Shown here: positions 32,252 to 40,403 of the stretch, piece by piece
How the letters are laid out: each line of letters begins with the position of its first letter
How positions within the stretch are numbered: the stretch's first letter is position 1
Assembly: GCF_041365695.1 (NCBI RefSeq)
Contig: NZ_JBGFSJ010000001.1
Location: 186,001 to 250,000 of the forward strand
Direction: 5' to 3'
DNA: 64,000 bases
Origin: Rhodosalinus sp041365695
GTDB lineage: Bacteria; Pseudomonadota; Alphaproteobacteria; Rhodobacterales; Rhodobacteraceae
Translations under genes and position numbers: made by a program
The notes under the pieces: generated by a model
Database searches by the model: none
What the model was told of the DNA's origin: nothing
Seen by the model: only the letters and a program-made list of their open reading frames with translations

Positions 32252-34171
32252 TCAGCCCTCGCGCCCCGGCGGCGGGTGCGAAGGCGCCTCCGGCGCCTCC
32301 GGCGGCTCGGGCAGCGAATGACCGTGCGTGGTCTTGTCCCAGTAGAAGGGCCGCCCGGCAAGCTCGAACAGCGCCTTGTAGGCCGCGAAGGCGCCGAGCG
32401 GGAAGTAGAGGTGCATCGTGGGCGTCCAGCGCCGGAGACCCCGGTGGGAGGTGACGCCCACCGCCGCAACCGCCACCGTGAGCGCCACCGCCTCGCTCGC
32501 AAGGAAGACAGTGCCGGCCCGGGTGAGCGTCTCGGACCCTATAGTCGCTTCGAGCGGGTGGACGAGGCCGAGGGGCACCAGCCAGAAGCTCCACAACAGC
32601 GGAGCCATCAGGAACTGCGTGGTCGCCGTGACGAGCAGAAGCTGGACGCCCCAGAACTGCCGCGGCCCCAGCTCGCGCAGAAGCGTGCGCGGGCGCCGCA
32701 TGTGCACCGCGTAGGTGAGCATGAACCCCTTGAGCCAGCGGGAGCGCTGGCGCACCCAGGGCACGACCCGGTTGCTCGCCTCCTCCCGCGTGACCGTGTC
32801 GAGCATTTCCGTGCGCCAGCCGCGCCGCGCGAGACGGATCCCGAGGTCGCAGTCCTCGGTGACGTTATGAGTGTCCCAGCCGCCCAGCGCCTCCAGCGCG
32901 TCGCGGCGGAAGAAGAGCGTCGTGCCGCCGAGCGGGATGGCGAGACCGAGGCGCGCGAGCCCGGGAAGCACCATCCGGAACCAGGTCGCGTATTCGATCG
33001 TGAAGCAGCGCGCGATCCAGGTGGAATGCGGGTTGTAATAGTCGAGCGCGCCCTGAAGGCAGACCACGTCTGGCGGCCGTGTGGCGAAACGGGCGGCCAC
33101 GCGGCGAAGCTGGTCCGGCTCCGGCGCGTCCTCCGCGTCGTAGATCCCCACGATCTCCCCCCGCGCGAAGCCCAGCGCGTAGTTCATCGCCCGCGGCTTG
33201 GTGCGCAAGGATCCGTGCGGCACCTCGATCCGGCGCATGTGCGCGGGCAGCAGCACGCGGGACAGCGCCTCTCGCGTGGCGGCGTCCCGCTCCTCCACGA
33301 TGAGAAGCACCTCCAGCGCCTCGCGCGGATAATCCAGTGCGTCGAGGCGGCGCAGGAGCGTGGGCAGGATACGGCTTTCGTCGTAAAGCGGCACGAGGAT
33401 GGTGATGGTCGGCACGCGGCGGGGCAGGGGCGGGGCGAGCGCGCGCGGTGCGGGCCGCCGCGCGAGAAGCTGCGCGGCGAAGGCCATCGCCTTCATCCCC
33501 GTGGCGAGCAGAAGCGTCACGAGCGCCCAGAAGAAGAGCACCGAGAAGAACAGCCCCGGCGCGAACAGCACGGCCGCGCCACCCGTGGCGGCCAGCACGA
33601 GGCTCGCGATCCGGCGCGCCGGCTTGGGTTCGAGCCAGTCGCGGCAGCTCAGGTCGGACGGTAGGCGCGTCTCCGCCCGGCGGACGAGTTCCGGCCCGTG
33701 CCGCGCGGCGATGGCGGCGTCGATGTCGCGCTCGGTGACGAGCGCCATCTGCACCGGGCCGAGCCGGGCCTCGAGCGCGCGCGACTGCCGCGCGAAGTCC
33801 TGCGGGCGGGCGGTGGCGACCAGCGTCGCGTCGCGCCGCCGCCCCCAGGGCAGCAGCCGCTCGGCGAGGCAGGTTTCGGGATCGAGCGCGTCGGAGAGCG
33901 CGGGATCGGGCGCGTGGCGGCCGAGCGCCACGGTCGGCGCGCCGAACTGCTGCGCGAGCGCGTCGCGCAGCTGCGTGTCCGAAAGCTTGCCCCGCGCGAG
34001 CAGGATCTCGCCCAGGGGGCGGCCGCAGCGTTTCTGCGCGCGCAGCGCGTCGAGAAGCGTCTCCGCGTCGATCCAGCCCAGATCGCACAGCAGGCGCCCC
34101 AGCGGCCGGCTGTCGCTTCTCGGCGACCGGAGGAAATCGATCTCGGCGGGGGCGGTGTGCAAGACGTCCAT
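32252..34171 (-). CDS. Membrane glycosyltransferase family 2 with N-terminal MshEN/GspE-N-like domain
   Basis: 639 residues. Residues ~20-85 form a GspE-N/MshEN-like module ('LGRLLCDLGWIDAETLLDAL', 'LGEILLARGKLSDTQLRDAL'). Two membrane helices follow (~185-235). The GT2 catalytic domain (~250-480) has 'TILVPLYDESRILPTLLRRL', 'GIYDAEDAPEPDQL' (DxD-like), 'VCLQGALDYYN', 'THNVTEDCDLGIRL' (TED) and 'QRSRWLKGF' (QxxRW), the marks of a processive synthase. Three or four membrane helices follow, and a Pro-Glu-rich tail. It probably makes or exports a beta-linked exopolysaccharide. In c-di-GMP-binding MshEN domains the module starts RLG; here both repeats read PLG, so binding is uncertain. Confidence 0.87.
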   Translation of the reverse strand: MDVLHTAPAEIDFLRSPRSDSRPLGRLLCDLGWIDAETLLDALRAQKRCGRPLGEILLARGKLSDTQLRDALAQQFGAPTVALGRHAPDPALSDALDPETCLAERLLPWGRRRDATLVATARPQDFARQSRALEARLGPVQMALVTERDIDAAIAARHGPELVRRAETRLPSDLSCRDWLEPKPARRIASLVLAATGGAAVLFAPGLFFSVLFFWALVTLLLATGMKAMAFAAQLLARRPAPRALAPPLPRRVPTITILVPLYDESRILPTLLRRLDALDYPREALEVLLIVEERDAATREALSRVLLPAHMRRIEVPHGSLRTKPRAMNYALGFARGEIVGIYDAEDAPEPDQLRRVAARFATRPPDVVCLQGALDYYNPHSTWIARCFTIEYATWFRMVLPGLARLGLAIPLGGTTLFFRRDALEALGGWDTHNVTEDCDLGIRLARRGWRTEMLDTVTREEASNRVVPWVRQRSRWLKGFMLTYAVHMRRPRTLLRELGPRQFWGVQLLLVTATTQFLMAPLLWSFWLVPLGLVHPLEATIGSETLTRAGTVFLASEAVALTVAVAAVGVTSHRGLRRWTPTMHLYFPLGAFAAYKALFELAGRPFYWDKTTHGHSLPEPPEAPEAPSHPPPGREG

Positions 34172-34256
34172 CGCTGTTCCATCCGCGCGGCAGCCGCGCG
34201 GCTCCAGATCAGCGAAGCAAGGTTAAGATGCGGTTAAGGACGCCCGGCGGCGCGGG

Positions 34257-35402
34257 TCAGCGCCGCGCGGCCATGGCCGCGGCGAACCGCTCGAAGAGGT
34301 AGTAGCTGTCCTGGGGCCCGGGGCTCGCCTCGGGGTGATACTGCACCGAGAAGACCGGCCGGTCGGCCACCCGGATGCCGCAGTTCGACCCGTCGAAGAG
34401 CGACACGTGGCTTTCCACCACGCCCTCGGGCAGGGTCTGGCTGTCCACCGTGAAGCCGTGGTTCATCGACGTGATTTCCACCTTGCCGGTCTCGAGATCC
34501 TTCACCGGGTGGTTCGCGCCGTGATGACCGTGGTTCATCTTGATCGTGCGTGCGCCAAGCGCGAGGGCGAGCATCTGGTGGCCGAGGCAGATGCCGAAAA
34601 GCGGCATGTCGCGCTCCAGCACCTCGCGGATCATCGGCACGGCATAGTCGCCCGTCGCTGCCGGGTCGCCCGGGCCGTTCGACAGGAAGACGCCGTCGGG
34701 CTCGTGGGCCAGCACCTCTTCGGCGGTGGCGGTGGCGGGCAGCACCGTCACCTCGCAGCCCGCCGAGGCAAGGCAGCGCAGGATGTTGCGCTTCGCGCCG
34801 TAATCCACCGCGACCACGCGAAAGCGCGGGTCGGTCTGGCGGACATAGCCCTCGGGCCAAGCCCAGCGCATCTCGTCCCAGCGATAGGATTGCGGGCAGG
34901 TCACGTCGCGCGCGAGGTCGATTCCTTCGAGACCAGGGAAGGCGCGCGCGGCCTCGACCAGCGCGCCCACGTCGAACCGCCCCTCGGGGTCATGGGCCAG
35001 CGCGACATGCGGCGCGCCCTGCTGGCGGATCGCCCGGGTGAGGCGCCGGGTGTCGACGCTCCCGATGGCGATGCGACCGCGCCGGGTGAGCCAGTCCGAA
35101 AGCGACTCGGCGGCGCGCCAGTTCGACGGATCGGTCGGATCCCACTTGACCACCATGCCGGCCGCGACCGGTTCCGCGGTCTCGTCGTCCTCGGGGTTCA
35201 CGCCGACATTGCCGATATGCGGGAAGGTGAAGGTGACCACCTGCCCGGCATAGGAGGGATCGGTCATGATCTCCTGGTAGCCGGTCATCGCGGTATTGAA
35301 GCAGAGTTCCGCCTGCGCCTGCCCGGTGGCACCGAACCCCTGCCCGAAGAAAACCGTCCCGTCCGCGAGGGCGAGGCAGGCTGTGGGGCGCTGCTGGGCC
35401 AT
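34257..35402 (-). CDS. carA: Carbamoyl-phosphate synthase small subunit
   Basis: 381 residues. The N-terminal half reads 'ACLALADGTVFFGQGFGATG', 'ELCFNTAMTGYQEIMTDPSY', 'QVVTFTFPHIGNVGVNPED'. The class I glutaminase half carries 'LSNGPGDPAATGDYAVP', the nucleophile Cys in 'PLFGICLGHQMLALALGA', and 'SVQYHPEASPGPQD' with the His and Glu of the triad. CarA supplies ammonia from glutamine to CarB for carbamoyl phosphate, used in arginine and pyrimidine synthesis. carB is not in this window. Divergent from yqeY across ~195 bp. Confidence 0.97.
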   Translation of the reverse strand: MAQQRPTACLALADGTVFFGQGFGATGQAQAELCFNTAMTGYQEIMTDPSYAGQVVTFTFPHIGNVGVNPEDDETAEPVAAGMVVKWDPTDPSNWRAAESLSDWLTRRGRIAIGSVDTRRLTRAIRQQGAPHVALAHDPEGRFDVGALVEAARAFPGLEGIDLARDVTCPQSYRWDEMRWAWPEGYVRQTDPRFRVVAVDYGAKRNILRCLASAGCEVTVLPATATAEEVLAHEPDGVFLSNGPGDPAATGDYAVPMIREVLERDMPLFGICLGHQMLALALGARTIKMNHGHHGANHPVKDLETGKVEITSMNHGFTVDSQTLPEGVVESHVSLFDGSNCGIRVADRPVFSVQYHPEASPGPQDSYYLFERFAAAMAARR

Positions 35403-35596
35403 GATCGACTCTCCGGGCTGAATTGCGCGCGGACGCTATGGTGTGCCCGTGCCGGGGTCAAGGGCGATCCATGCGGTGCGAAAGAGGCGCCGAAACCGGA
35501 TCTTGTCGGGGCGTGCCGGCCGCGGCGTCACTGTTGCGCGGGATATGGGGTTCGACTAGGGTCGCTGCCTTGATGGAGCTTGGGGATGAACCGCTC

Positions 35597-36055
35597 ATGG
35601 ATCTGCGCGCGCGCATCAACGCCGCCTTGAAACAGGCGATGAAGGACAAGAACGCGACCCGGCTTTCGACGTTGCGCCTCATCAACGCGGCGATCAAGGA
35701 CCGCGAGATCGCGCTTCGCGGGGAAGAGGGCGAGACGGCGCTGGACGAGTCCGACGTGCTCGCGATCCTGGGCAAGATGGTCAAGCAGCGCCAGGAAAGC
35801 GTGCGCGCCTACGAGGAGGGCGGGCGCCTCGATCTGGCCGCGGCCGAGCAGGAAGAGATCGAGGTGATCCAGGATTTCCTGCCCCGCCAGCTCGGCCCGT
35901 CCGAGATCGACCAGGCCATCGATGCCGCCATCGCGGAACTCGGCGCGGACTCGATCCGTGACATGGGCCGGGTGATGGGCGCGCTGAAGTCGAAATACAC
36001 CGGACAGATGGATTTCGGCACGGTCGGCCCCAAGGTGAAGGACCGCCTCGGCTGA
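35597..36055 (+). CDS. GatB/YqeY domain protein
   Basis: 152 residues from ATG 35597 (MDLRARINAALKQAMKDKNA), the usual N terminus; an ATG at 35573 would add eight residues. Marks are 'RLSTLRLINAAIKDREIALR', 'ILGKMVKQRQESVRAYEEGG', 'EQEEIEVIQDFLPRQL', 'MGRVMGALKSKYTGQMDFG'. The fold is the tail domain of GatB, which recognises tRNA elbows, but free YqeY proteins have no settled role. YqeY is often found next to carA, dnaG or rpoD in proteobacteria, and here it is divergent from carA. Confidence 0.93.
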   Translation: MDLRARINAALKQAMKDKNATRLSTLRLINAAIKDREIALRGEEGETALDESDVLAILGKMVKQRQESVRAYEEGGRLDLAAAEQEEIEVIQDFLPRQLGPSEIDQAIDAAIAELGADSIRDMGRVMGALKSKYTGQMDFGTVGPKVKDRLG

Positions 36056-36062
36056 GCGCCGC

Positions 36063-36569
36063 TCAGTTGGCTTTCCGCAGTCTGCCCAGCGTTTCCATCA
36101 GGTCCGCGTAGAGCGCCTTTCGCTCCGGCTCGCTCAGGAAGGCGCCGATCTCGACCGCGCGGCCATTGCCGGTGAGCGTGACGTAGTTCGGCACGGGGCC
36201 GCCGGTTTCATGCAGTTCGACCCGTGCCCAGTAGGTGTTGCAGGCCCAGTCCCTGACCGGGCCGCGCGGGTCGTGCCGCTCGAGGCGCAGGTCGGTGTCG
36301 TCGAGGGTCAGTTCCTCGAAAAGCGATCCGTCGCGGTAACTGCGCCGCAGCCCCCACCAGACCCCCGCCACCGCAAGCAGCACGAAGGGCAGAACGCCCC
36401 ATAGCACGACCGTGCCCAGCACTGTGAAGAGCGGAACGCAGATCAAGGCGAAGGTGACGAGGATGAAGGCCGCGAACCCCTCGGGCGGAAGCGACCGGTG
36501 TGGCCATAGACGCATCTGCGCGACATGGTCCGGCTGCGGGGTGGGCGGTGTCGTCCAGGCGTATGGCAT
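36063..36569 (-). CDS. DUF2244 membrane protein
   Basis: 168 residues. The N-terminal 'LWPHRSLPPEGFAAFILVTF' and two membrane helices (~35-75) are followed by a soluble domain with 'RSYRDGSLFEELTLDDTDLRLERHDP' (read in parts), 'WARVELHETGGPVPNYVTLT' and 'IGAFLSEPERKALYADL'. This is the DUF2244 pattern, commonly found beside cytochrome oxidase genes in alphaproteobacteria. It lies downstream of ctaD on the same strand but is separated by a hairpin terminator. It may assist assembly of the aa3 oxidase; that is inferred from context only. Confidence 0.87.
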   Translation of the reverse strand: MPYAWTTPPTPQPDHVAQMRLWPHRSLPPEGFAAFILVTFALICVPLFTVLGTVVLWGVLPFVLLAVAGVWWGLRRSYRDGSLFEELTLDDTDLRLERHDPRGPVRDWACNTYWARVELHETGGPVPNYVTLTGNGRAVEIGAFLSEPERKALYADLMETLGRLRKAN

Positions 36570-36628
36570 GCGACTAGGATATGTCTGTCGCGGCGTCGGG
36601 CAAGGGCCGAAGGGAGCCCTGACGCGAA

Positions 36629-36657
36629 ACGGGCCCCGGCTTTCGCGCGGGGCCCGT
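36629..36657 (-). terminator. Terminator after ctaD
   Basis: ACGGGCCCC (36629-36637) pairs with GGGGCCCGT (36649-36657) around an 11-nt loop, 30 bp past the ctaD stop. On the minus strand it is followed by 'TTTCG', a weak T-tract. Confidence 0.6.
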
Positions 36658-36686
36658 GGCGTTGGTTCGACGGATTGCCGTCACGC

Positions 36687-38360
36687 TCAGTGGGCGCGGG
36701 CGTGATCCCAGTCCTCACGCTTGGGCAGCTGCTCGAACGTGTGCTCGGGCGGCGGCGAGGGCAGGGTCCATTCCAGCGTGTCGGCGTACTCGTTCCAGTA
36801 GTTGTTCTCCGTCACGCGGGCCCCGCGGACCAGCGCCCAGGCGATCATGCCAAGGAAGAACACGAAGCTCGCGAAGGCGAGGAACGCGCCCCAGCTCGAC
36901 ACCCAGTTCCAGTAGGCGAAGGCCTCGGGGTAGTCGATGTAGCGCCGCGGCATGCCCTGACGCCCGAGGAAGTGCTGCGGGAAGAAGGTCAGGTTGGCGC
37001 CGATGAAGAAGAGCCAGAAGTGCAGCTTGCCGGCCCACTCGGGGTAATGCCGGCCGGTCATCTTCCCGAAGTAGAAGTAGATGCCGGCGAAGATGCCGAA
37101 CACGGCCCCGAGGCTCATGACGTAGTGGAAGTGCGCCACGACGTAGTAGGTGTCGTGATAGGCGCGGTCCACGCCCGCCTGGCTCAGCACGATGCCCGTC
37201 ACGCCGCCCAGCGTGAAGAGGAACACGAAGCCGATGGCGAAGAGCATCGGCGTCTTGAACTCAAGCGAGCCGCCCCACATCGTCGCGATCCAGCTGAACA
37301 CCTTCACGCCGGTGGGCACCGCGATCACCATCGTGGCGAGCATGAAGTAGCTTTGCTGCGTCACGCTCATGCCCACGGTGTACATGTGGTGCGCCCACAC
37401 GACGAAGCCGAGCGCGCCGATCGCGATGATGGCCCAGACCATTGGCAGGTAGCCGAAGATCGGCTTGTGCGAGAAGGTGGAGATCACGTGGCTGATGATG
37501 CCGAAGGCGGGCAGGATCAGGATATAGACCTCGGGGTGCCCGAAGAACCAGAAGATGTGCTGGTAGAGCACCGGGTCGCCGCCGCCGGCCGGGTCGAAGA
37601 AGGTCGTGCCGAAGTTGCGGTCGGTCAGCAGCATGGTGATCGCGCCTGCCAGAACCGGCAGCGACAGCACCAGCAGCCAGGCGGTCACGAAGATCGACCA
37701 CGCGAAGAGCGGCACCTTGAAAAGGGACATGCCTGGCGCGCGCATGTTGAGGAAGGTGGTGATCATGTTGATCGAGCCCAGGATCGAACTCGCCCCCGCG
37801 GTGTGGATCGCGAAGATGGCGAGGTCCGTGGACATGCCCATCTCGTTGGTCGAGAGCGGCGGGTAGAAGACCCAGCCCACGCCGGAGCCCGCCTGTCCGT
37901 TGCCGCCCGGCGCGAAGAGCGAGGCGATCGCGAGCAGGGTGCCCGAGACGTAAAGCCAGTAGGACAGGTTGTTCATCCGCGGGAACGCCATGTCCGGCGC
38001 GCCGATCTGAAGCGGCAGCAGGTAGTTGCCGAAGCCCCCGAAGAGCGCCGGGATGACCACGAAGAACATCATCAAGACGCCGTGGCCCGTGATCAGCACG
38101 TTCCAAAGATGGCCATTGGGCGTGCATTCGCCCGCGGCAGCCGGGAAGAGGCGCGCGCCTTCGAGGCACATGTACTGAACGCCCGGATCCATCAGTTCCA
38201 TGCGCATGTAGACGGTGAACGCCACCGCGATGAAACCCACCACCGCCGAGGTGACGAGGTAGAGGATTCCGATATCCTTGTGGTTCGTTGACATGAACCA
38301 GCGGGTGAAGAAGCCGCGCTGGTCCTCGTGCTCGTGGCTGTGAATGGCCGCGTCTGCCAT
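36687..38360 (-). CDS. ctaD: Cytochrome c oxidase subunit I (aa3 type)
   Basis: 557 residues from ATG at 38358-38360 with AGGAGG upstream. Twelve membrane helices are expected. Heme and copper ligands are visible: 'VLITGHGVLMMFFVVIPALF' (heme a His), 'FWFFGHPEVYILILPAFGI' (CuB His with the Tyr of the cross-link), 'WAHHMYTVGM' (two CuB His), 'HDTYYVVAHFHYVMSLGAVF' (heme a3 and heme a His). The 'GHPEVY' and D-channel patterns mark it as type A. It is the catalytic core of the terminal oxidase in the inner membrane. Other cox genes are not adjacent, which is common in this family. Control is suggested by an FNR-type box and promoter upstream. Confidence 0.97.
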   Translation of the reverse strand: MADAAIHSHEHEDQRGFFTRWFMSTNHKDIGILYLVTSAVVGFIAVAFTVYMRMELMDPGVQYMCLEGARLFPAAAGECTPNGHLWNVLITGHGVLMMFFVVIPALFGGFGNYLLPLQIGAPDMAFPRMNNLSYWLYVSGTLLAIASLFAPGGNGQAGSGVGWVFYPPLSTNEMGMSTDLAIFAIHTAGASSILGSINMITTFLNMRAPGMSLFKVPLFAWSIFVTAWLLVLSLPVLAGAITMLLTDRNFGTTFFDPAGGGDPVLYQHIFWFFGHPEVYILILPAFGIISHVISTFSHKPIFGYLPMVWAIIAIGALGFVVWAHHMYTVGMSVTQQSYFMLATMVIAVPTGVKVFSWIATMWGGSLEFKTPMLFAIGFVFLFTLGGVTGIVLSQAGVDRAYHDTYYVVAHFHYVMSLGAVFGIFAGIYFYFGKMTGRHYPEWAGKLHFWLFFIGANLTFFPQHFLGRQGMPRRYIDYPEAFAYWNWVSSWGAFLAFASFVFFLGMIAWALVRGARVTENNYWNEYADTLEWTLPSPPPEHTFEQLPKREDWDHARAH

Positions 38361-38415
38361 GATGCCTCCTGATGGTCGTGCCGAAGTGCGCGCGAGTCGC
38401 ACTCCTCCCCTTATT

Positions 38416-38435
38416 CCATTCGTGTTCTAGAATGG
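38416..38435. promoter_or_regulatory. Inverted repeat over the ctaD promoter -10 region
   Basis: CCATTC (38416-38421), 8 bp, GAATGG (38430-38435). The dyad covers the predicted -10 hexamer of ctaD (38424-38429), so a bound protein would block transcription. The regulator is not identified. Confidence 0.35.
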
Positions 38436-38452
38436 GTCACCCCCGTGGGCAA
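38424..38452 (-). promoter_or_regulatory. Putative ctaD promoter
   Basis: On the minus strand TTGCCC (38452-38447), a 17-bp spacer and TAGAAC (38429-38424). It leaves a leader of roughly 55 nt before the ATG. Confidence 0.45.
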
Positions 38453-38461
38453 TGGATCGAT

Positions 38462-38475
38462 TTGACACAGATCAA
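38462..38475. promoter_or_regulatory. FNR/FnrL-type box upstream of ctaD
   Basis: TTGACACAGATCAA: the half sites match TTGAT-N4-ATCAA with one mismatch. It is centred roughly 51 bp upstream of the predicted ctaD transcription start. FnrL is the oxygen-sensing regulator of respiration genes in Rhodobacteraceae. Activation or repression cannot be told from position alone. Confidence 0.6.
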
Positions 38476-38620
38476 GAAAAGCGTGCCAAGCCGCCGCCTC
38501 GGGTCAGGTTTCCCCGACTAGGTCGATACGCGCCGCTCGCGTAACTTTCCTGATGCCGGGGGCACCCCCGGAGTTCCGCGCCACCTGGGGGGTGGCGCCC
38601 CGGACGACAGGATCGACCAA

Positions 38621-38836
38621 ATGGCCTACCGAGACGCTGCCACGTCCCGCACCGCGACCGGATCCCCGCGCATCGCCGCGCTCCGGCGCATATTCGACAC
38701 GCCCTTCGATGCGCGCACCCGCGAGCTCGCCGCCCGCGTCGCCCGCCTTCGCGCGCTCAGCGACGCGGAGCTTGCGGAAATCGGGCTTCATCGCGACGAC
38801 ATCCTGCGCCACGTCTTCTCGCGGACGTGGAACTGA
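38621..38836 (+). CDS. Small DUF1127-like protein
   Basis: 71 residues from ATG 38621 with AGGA about 9 nt upstream. The C-terminal half 'VARLRALSDAELAEIGLHRD' plus 'DILRHVFSR' matches the DUF1127 (YjiS-like) core 'L..LSD.EL.DIGL.R.DI'. Such small basic proteins are common in alphaproteobacteria; some affect phosphate and carbon metabolism or bind RNA, but this copy is unassigned. The leader holds two hairpins (38556-38572 and 38580-38596) that could fold in the mRNA. Convergent with lipB, 5 bp away. Confidence 0.75.
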   Translation: MAYRDAATSRTATGSPRIAALRRIFDTPFDARTRELAARVARLRALSDAELAEIGLHRDDILRHVFSRTWN

Positions 38837-38841
38837 CGTCC

Positions 38842-39495
38842 TCAGGTGGCGTCCATCGTCTCCGCGAAGCTTTCGGCCAGCGCCGCGTCGAGGTCCGCCA
38901 TGGTGACGGGCCGCCCTAGGTCCACGAGGCTCGTGACCCCGTGGCCGTCGATCCCGCAGGGCACGATGCCGTCGAAATGCGAGAGCTCGGGGTCCACGTT
39001 GATCGAGATGCCGTGGAAGCTGATCCAGCGCCGCAGCCGGATGCCGATGGCGGCGATCTTGTCGTCGCGGGGCGTGCCGTCGGGCAGGGCCGGCTTGTCG
39101 GGGCGCGGCACCCAGACACCCACGCGGCCCTCTCGAATCATCCCCTCCACGTTGAAACGGCCGAGCGTGGCGATCACCCACGCCTCGAGCGCGGCCACGA
39201 AGCGGCGCACGTCGCGCCCGCGCCGGCCGACATCCAGCATCACGTAGACCACCCGCTGCCCCGGCCCGTGATAGGTGTACTGCCCGCCGCGCCGCGTGGG
39301 GTGGACGGGGAAGCGGTCGGGCGCGCGCAGATCGTCCGGCCGCGCGCTCGTGCCGGCGGTGTAGAGCGGGGGATGCTCGAGCAGCCAGATGGCCTCGGCC
39401 GCGCGGCCCTCGGCGATCGCGGTGGCGCGCGCTTCCATCTCCGCCTCTGCCCGGCGGTAGTCGACAAGCCCGTCGGAGGTGATCCATTCGACCAT
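38842..39495 (-). CDS. lipB: Octanoyl-[ACP]:protein N-octanoyltransferase (lipoate synthesis)
   Basis: 217 residues from ATG at 39493-39495. LipB marks: 'VEWITSDGLVDYRRAEAEME', 'IWLLEHPPLYTAGTSARPDD', 'PVHPTRRGGQYTYHGPGQRV' with the conserved RGG.xTYHGPGQ, 'KIAAIGIRLRRWISFHGISI' with the catalytic Lys, and 'FDGIVPCGIDGHGVTSLVDL' with the catalytic Cys. LipB moves octanoate from acyl-carrier protein to lipoyl domains, the first step of lipoate assembly; LipA is elsewhere. It is divergent from the tRNA-Leu gene. Confidence 0.96.
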   Translation of the reverse strand: MVEWITSDGLVDYRRAEAEMEARATAIAEGRAAEAIWLLEHPPLYTAGTSARPDDLRAPDRFPVHPTRRGGQYTYHGPGQRVVYVMLDVGRRGRDVRRFVAALEAWVIATLGRFNVEGMIREGRVGVWVPRPDKPALPDGTPRDDKIAAIGIRLRRWISFHGISINVDPELSHFDGIVPCGIDGHGVTSLVDLGRPVTMADLDAALAESFAETMDAT

Positions 39496-39528
39496 GTGCG
39501 CTCCCGTTGCGGCAGCCGGAATTTGCTC

Positions 39529-39557
39529 TTCACATCCCCGGCGGCCTGTTCTATACG
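39529..39557 (+). promoter_or_regulatory. Putative tRNA-Leu promoter
   Basis: TTCACA (39529-39534), 17-bp spacer, TATACG (39552-39557). The predicted start is about 17 nt before the tRNA 5' end. Confidence 0.4.
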
Positions 39558-39580
39558 CCGCTCCACCTGCTGGGTCACGT

Positions 39581-39667
39581 GCGGTCGTGGCGGAATTGGT
39601 AGACGCGCAGCGTTGAGGTCGCTGTGGGGTAAAACCCGTGGAAGTTCGAGTCTTCTCGACCGCACCA
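39581..39667 (+). tRNA. tRNA-Leu (anticodon GAG)
   Basis: 87 nt with encoded CCA. The acceptor GCGGTCG (39581-39587) pairs with CGACCGC (39657-39663). The anticodon stem CAGCG/CGCTG encloses TTGAGGT with anticodon GAG (reads CUC/CUU). The long variable arm (TGGGG-TAAAA-CCCG) is the class II feature of tRNA-Leu, and the T arm has GTTCGAG. It is the left border of the accessory segment. Confidence 0.95.
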
Positions 39668-40403
39668 AGACCCGGAGGTTCGAGGCGATGGTCTCTCAAC
39701 GGCAAGAGAGACCCGAACGCCCCCCACTTCTCACCGAACATAGCTGAACATGCGGCGCGATCCATGCGCGAACCGTGACCGCGCCGGCAGGTCCACGGCC
39801 CGTTCGCGGCGCACACGACACCTCTCGCTCAACCGGTAGCTTCGCCATGGACCCGGGTGTCGGCGAGCCGCGTAGAGGTGCCGGAAAGGATCGGGGCTGG
39901 CCCGTGCCTGCCGGGCGCGCCCGAGGAGGAGAGCGCCGGGCTGAAGACGCTGCACGCGGTATCGGAGCGCCATGCTCGTCATGGCGGCGGCATCGATCCG
40001 GGCGACAATGGCGACACTCTGCCCGGCACGTTCCGCACGAAGCTCCGAGGATCAAGCTGTTCGTGACCGCCGGACGTATCGGAGACCACGGCGGCGCCCG
40101 GGCTTCGCCGGGCGGTCCGACCGTCGTCGACTGGTTTCTCGAGAGCGCCGCGCATCGAACGCGGATCACTGAAAAGGGCGCAAGGCAGATCGGGTCGCTC
40201 CGGGCGAGACCGAGGGCAGGGCGCGGTCGTGGTTGTGGACAGCCCGGTCCGCTTCGAGCGCCTCCGCTTCGCGGCGCTGCCCCAATGTCACGTTTTCCGC
40301 TGAAGAACGGCGTGTCGTCCACGAACCATCGACACAGGCCTGGGTGCTGGCTTCTAATAACGCGGGCCGGAAAGAGCCCGAGGGCAAGACGCGGGACGGA
40401 GCA
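39668..40403. other. Intergenic/degraded region after tRNA-Leu
   Basis: About 735 bp without an intact gene. Several overlapping frames are open on both strands because of high GC, but none has a ribosome site with a recognisable protein. The only recognisable trace is a short IS5-type transposase remnant (listed separately). No direct repeat of the tRNA-Leu 3' end was found by eye in the next 8 kb. Confidence 0.6.
40051..40220 (+). pseudogene. Possible remnant of an IS5-family transposase
   Basis: One frame reads 'IKLFVTAGRIGDHGGARA', then 'PTVVDWFLESA', then 'EKGARQIGSLRAR'. IS5-type DDE transposases carry '(R/K)LFVTAGQVSDYTGARAL', 'LP..DWLLGDRGYD' and 'DKGI..CIPGR' in the same order and spacing. 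The key GDRGYD residues are gone, and no inverted-repeat ends were seen. The similarity is short, so this is a tentative call. Confidence 0.4.

Noticed and set aside
40233..40403. TTG start at 40233 for the Hint protein
   Set aside because: The extra 57 residues are compositionally unlike the rest, have no signal peptide and no ribosome site.
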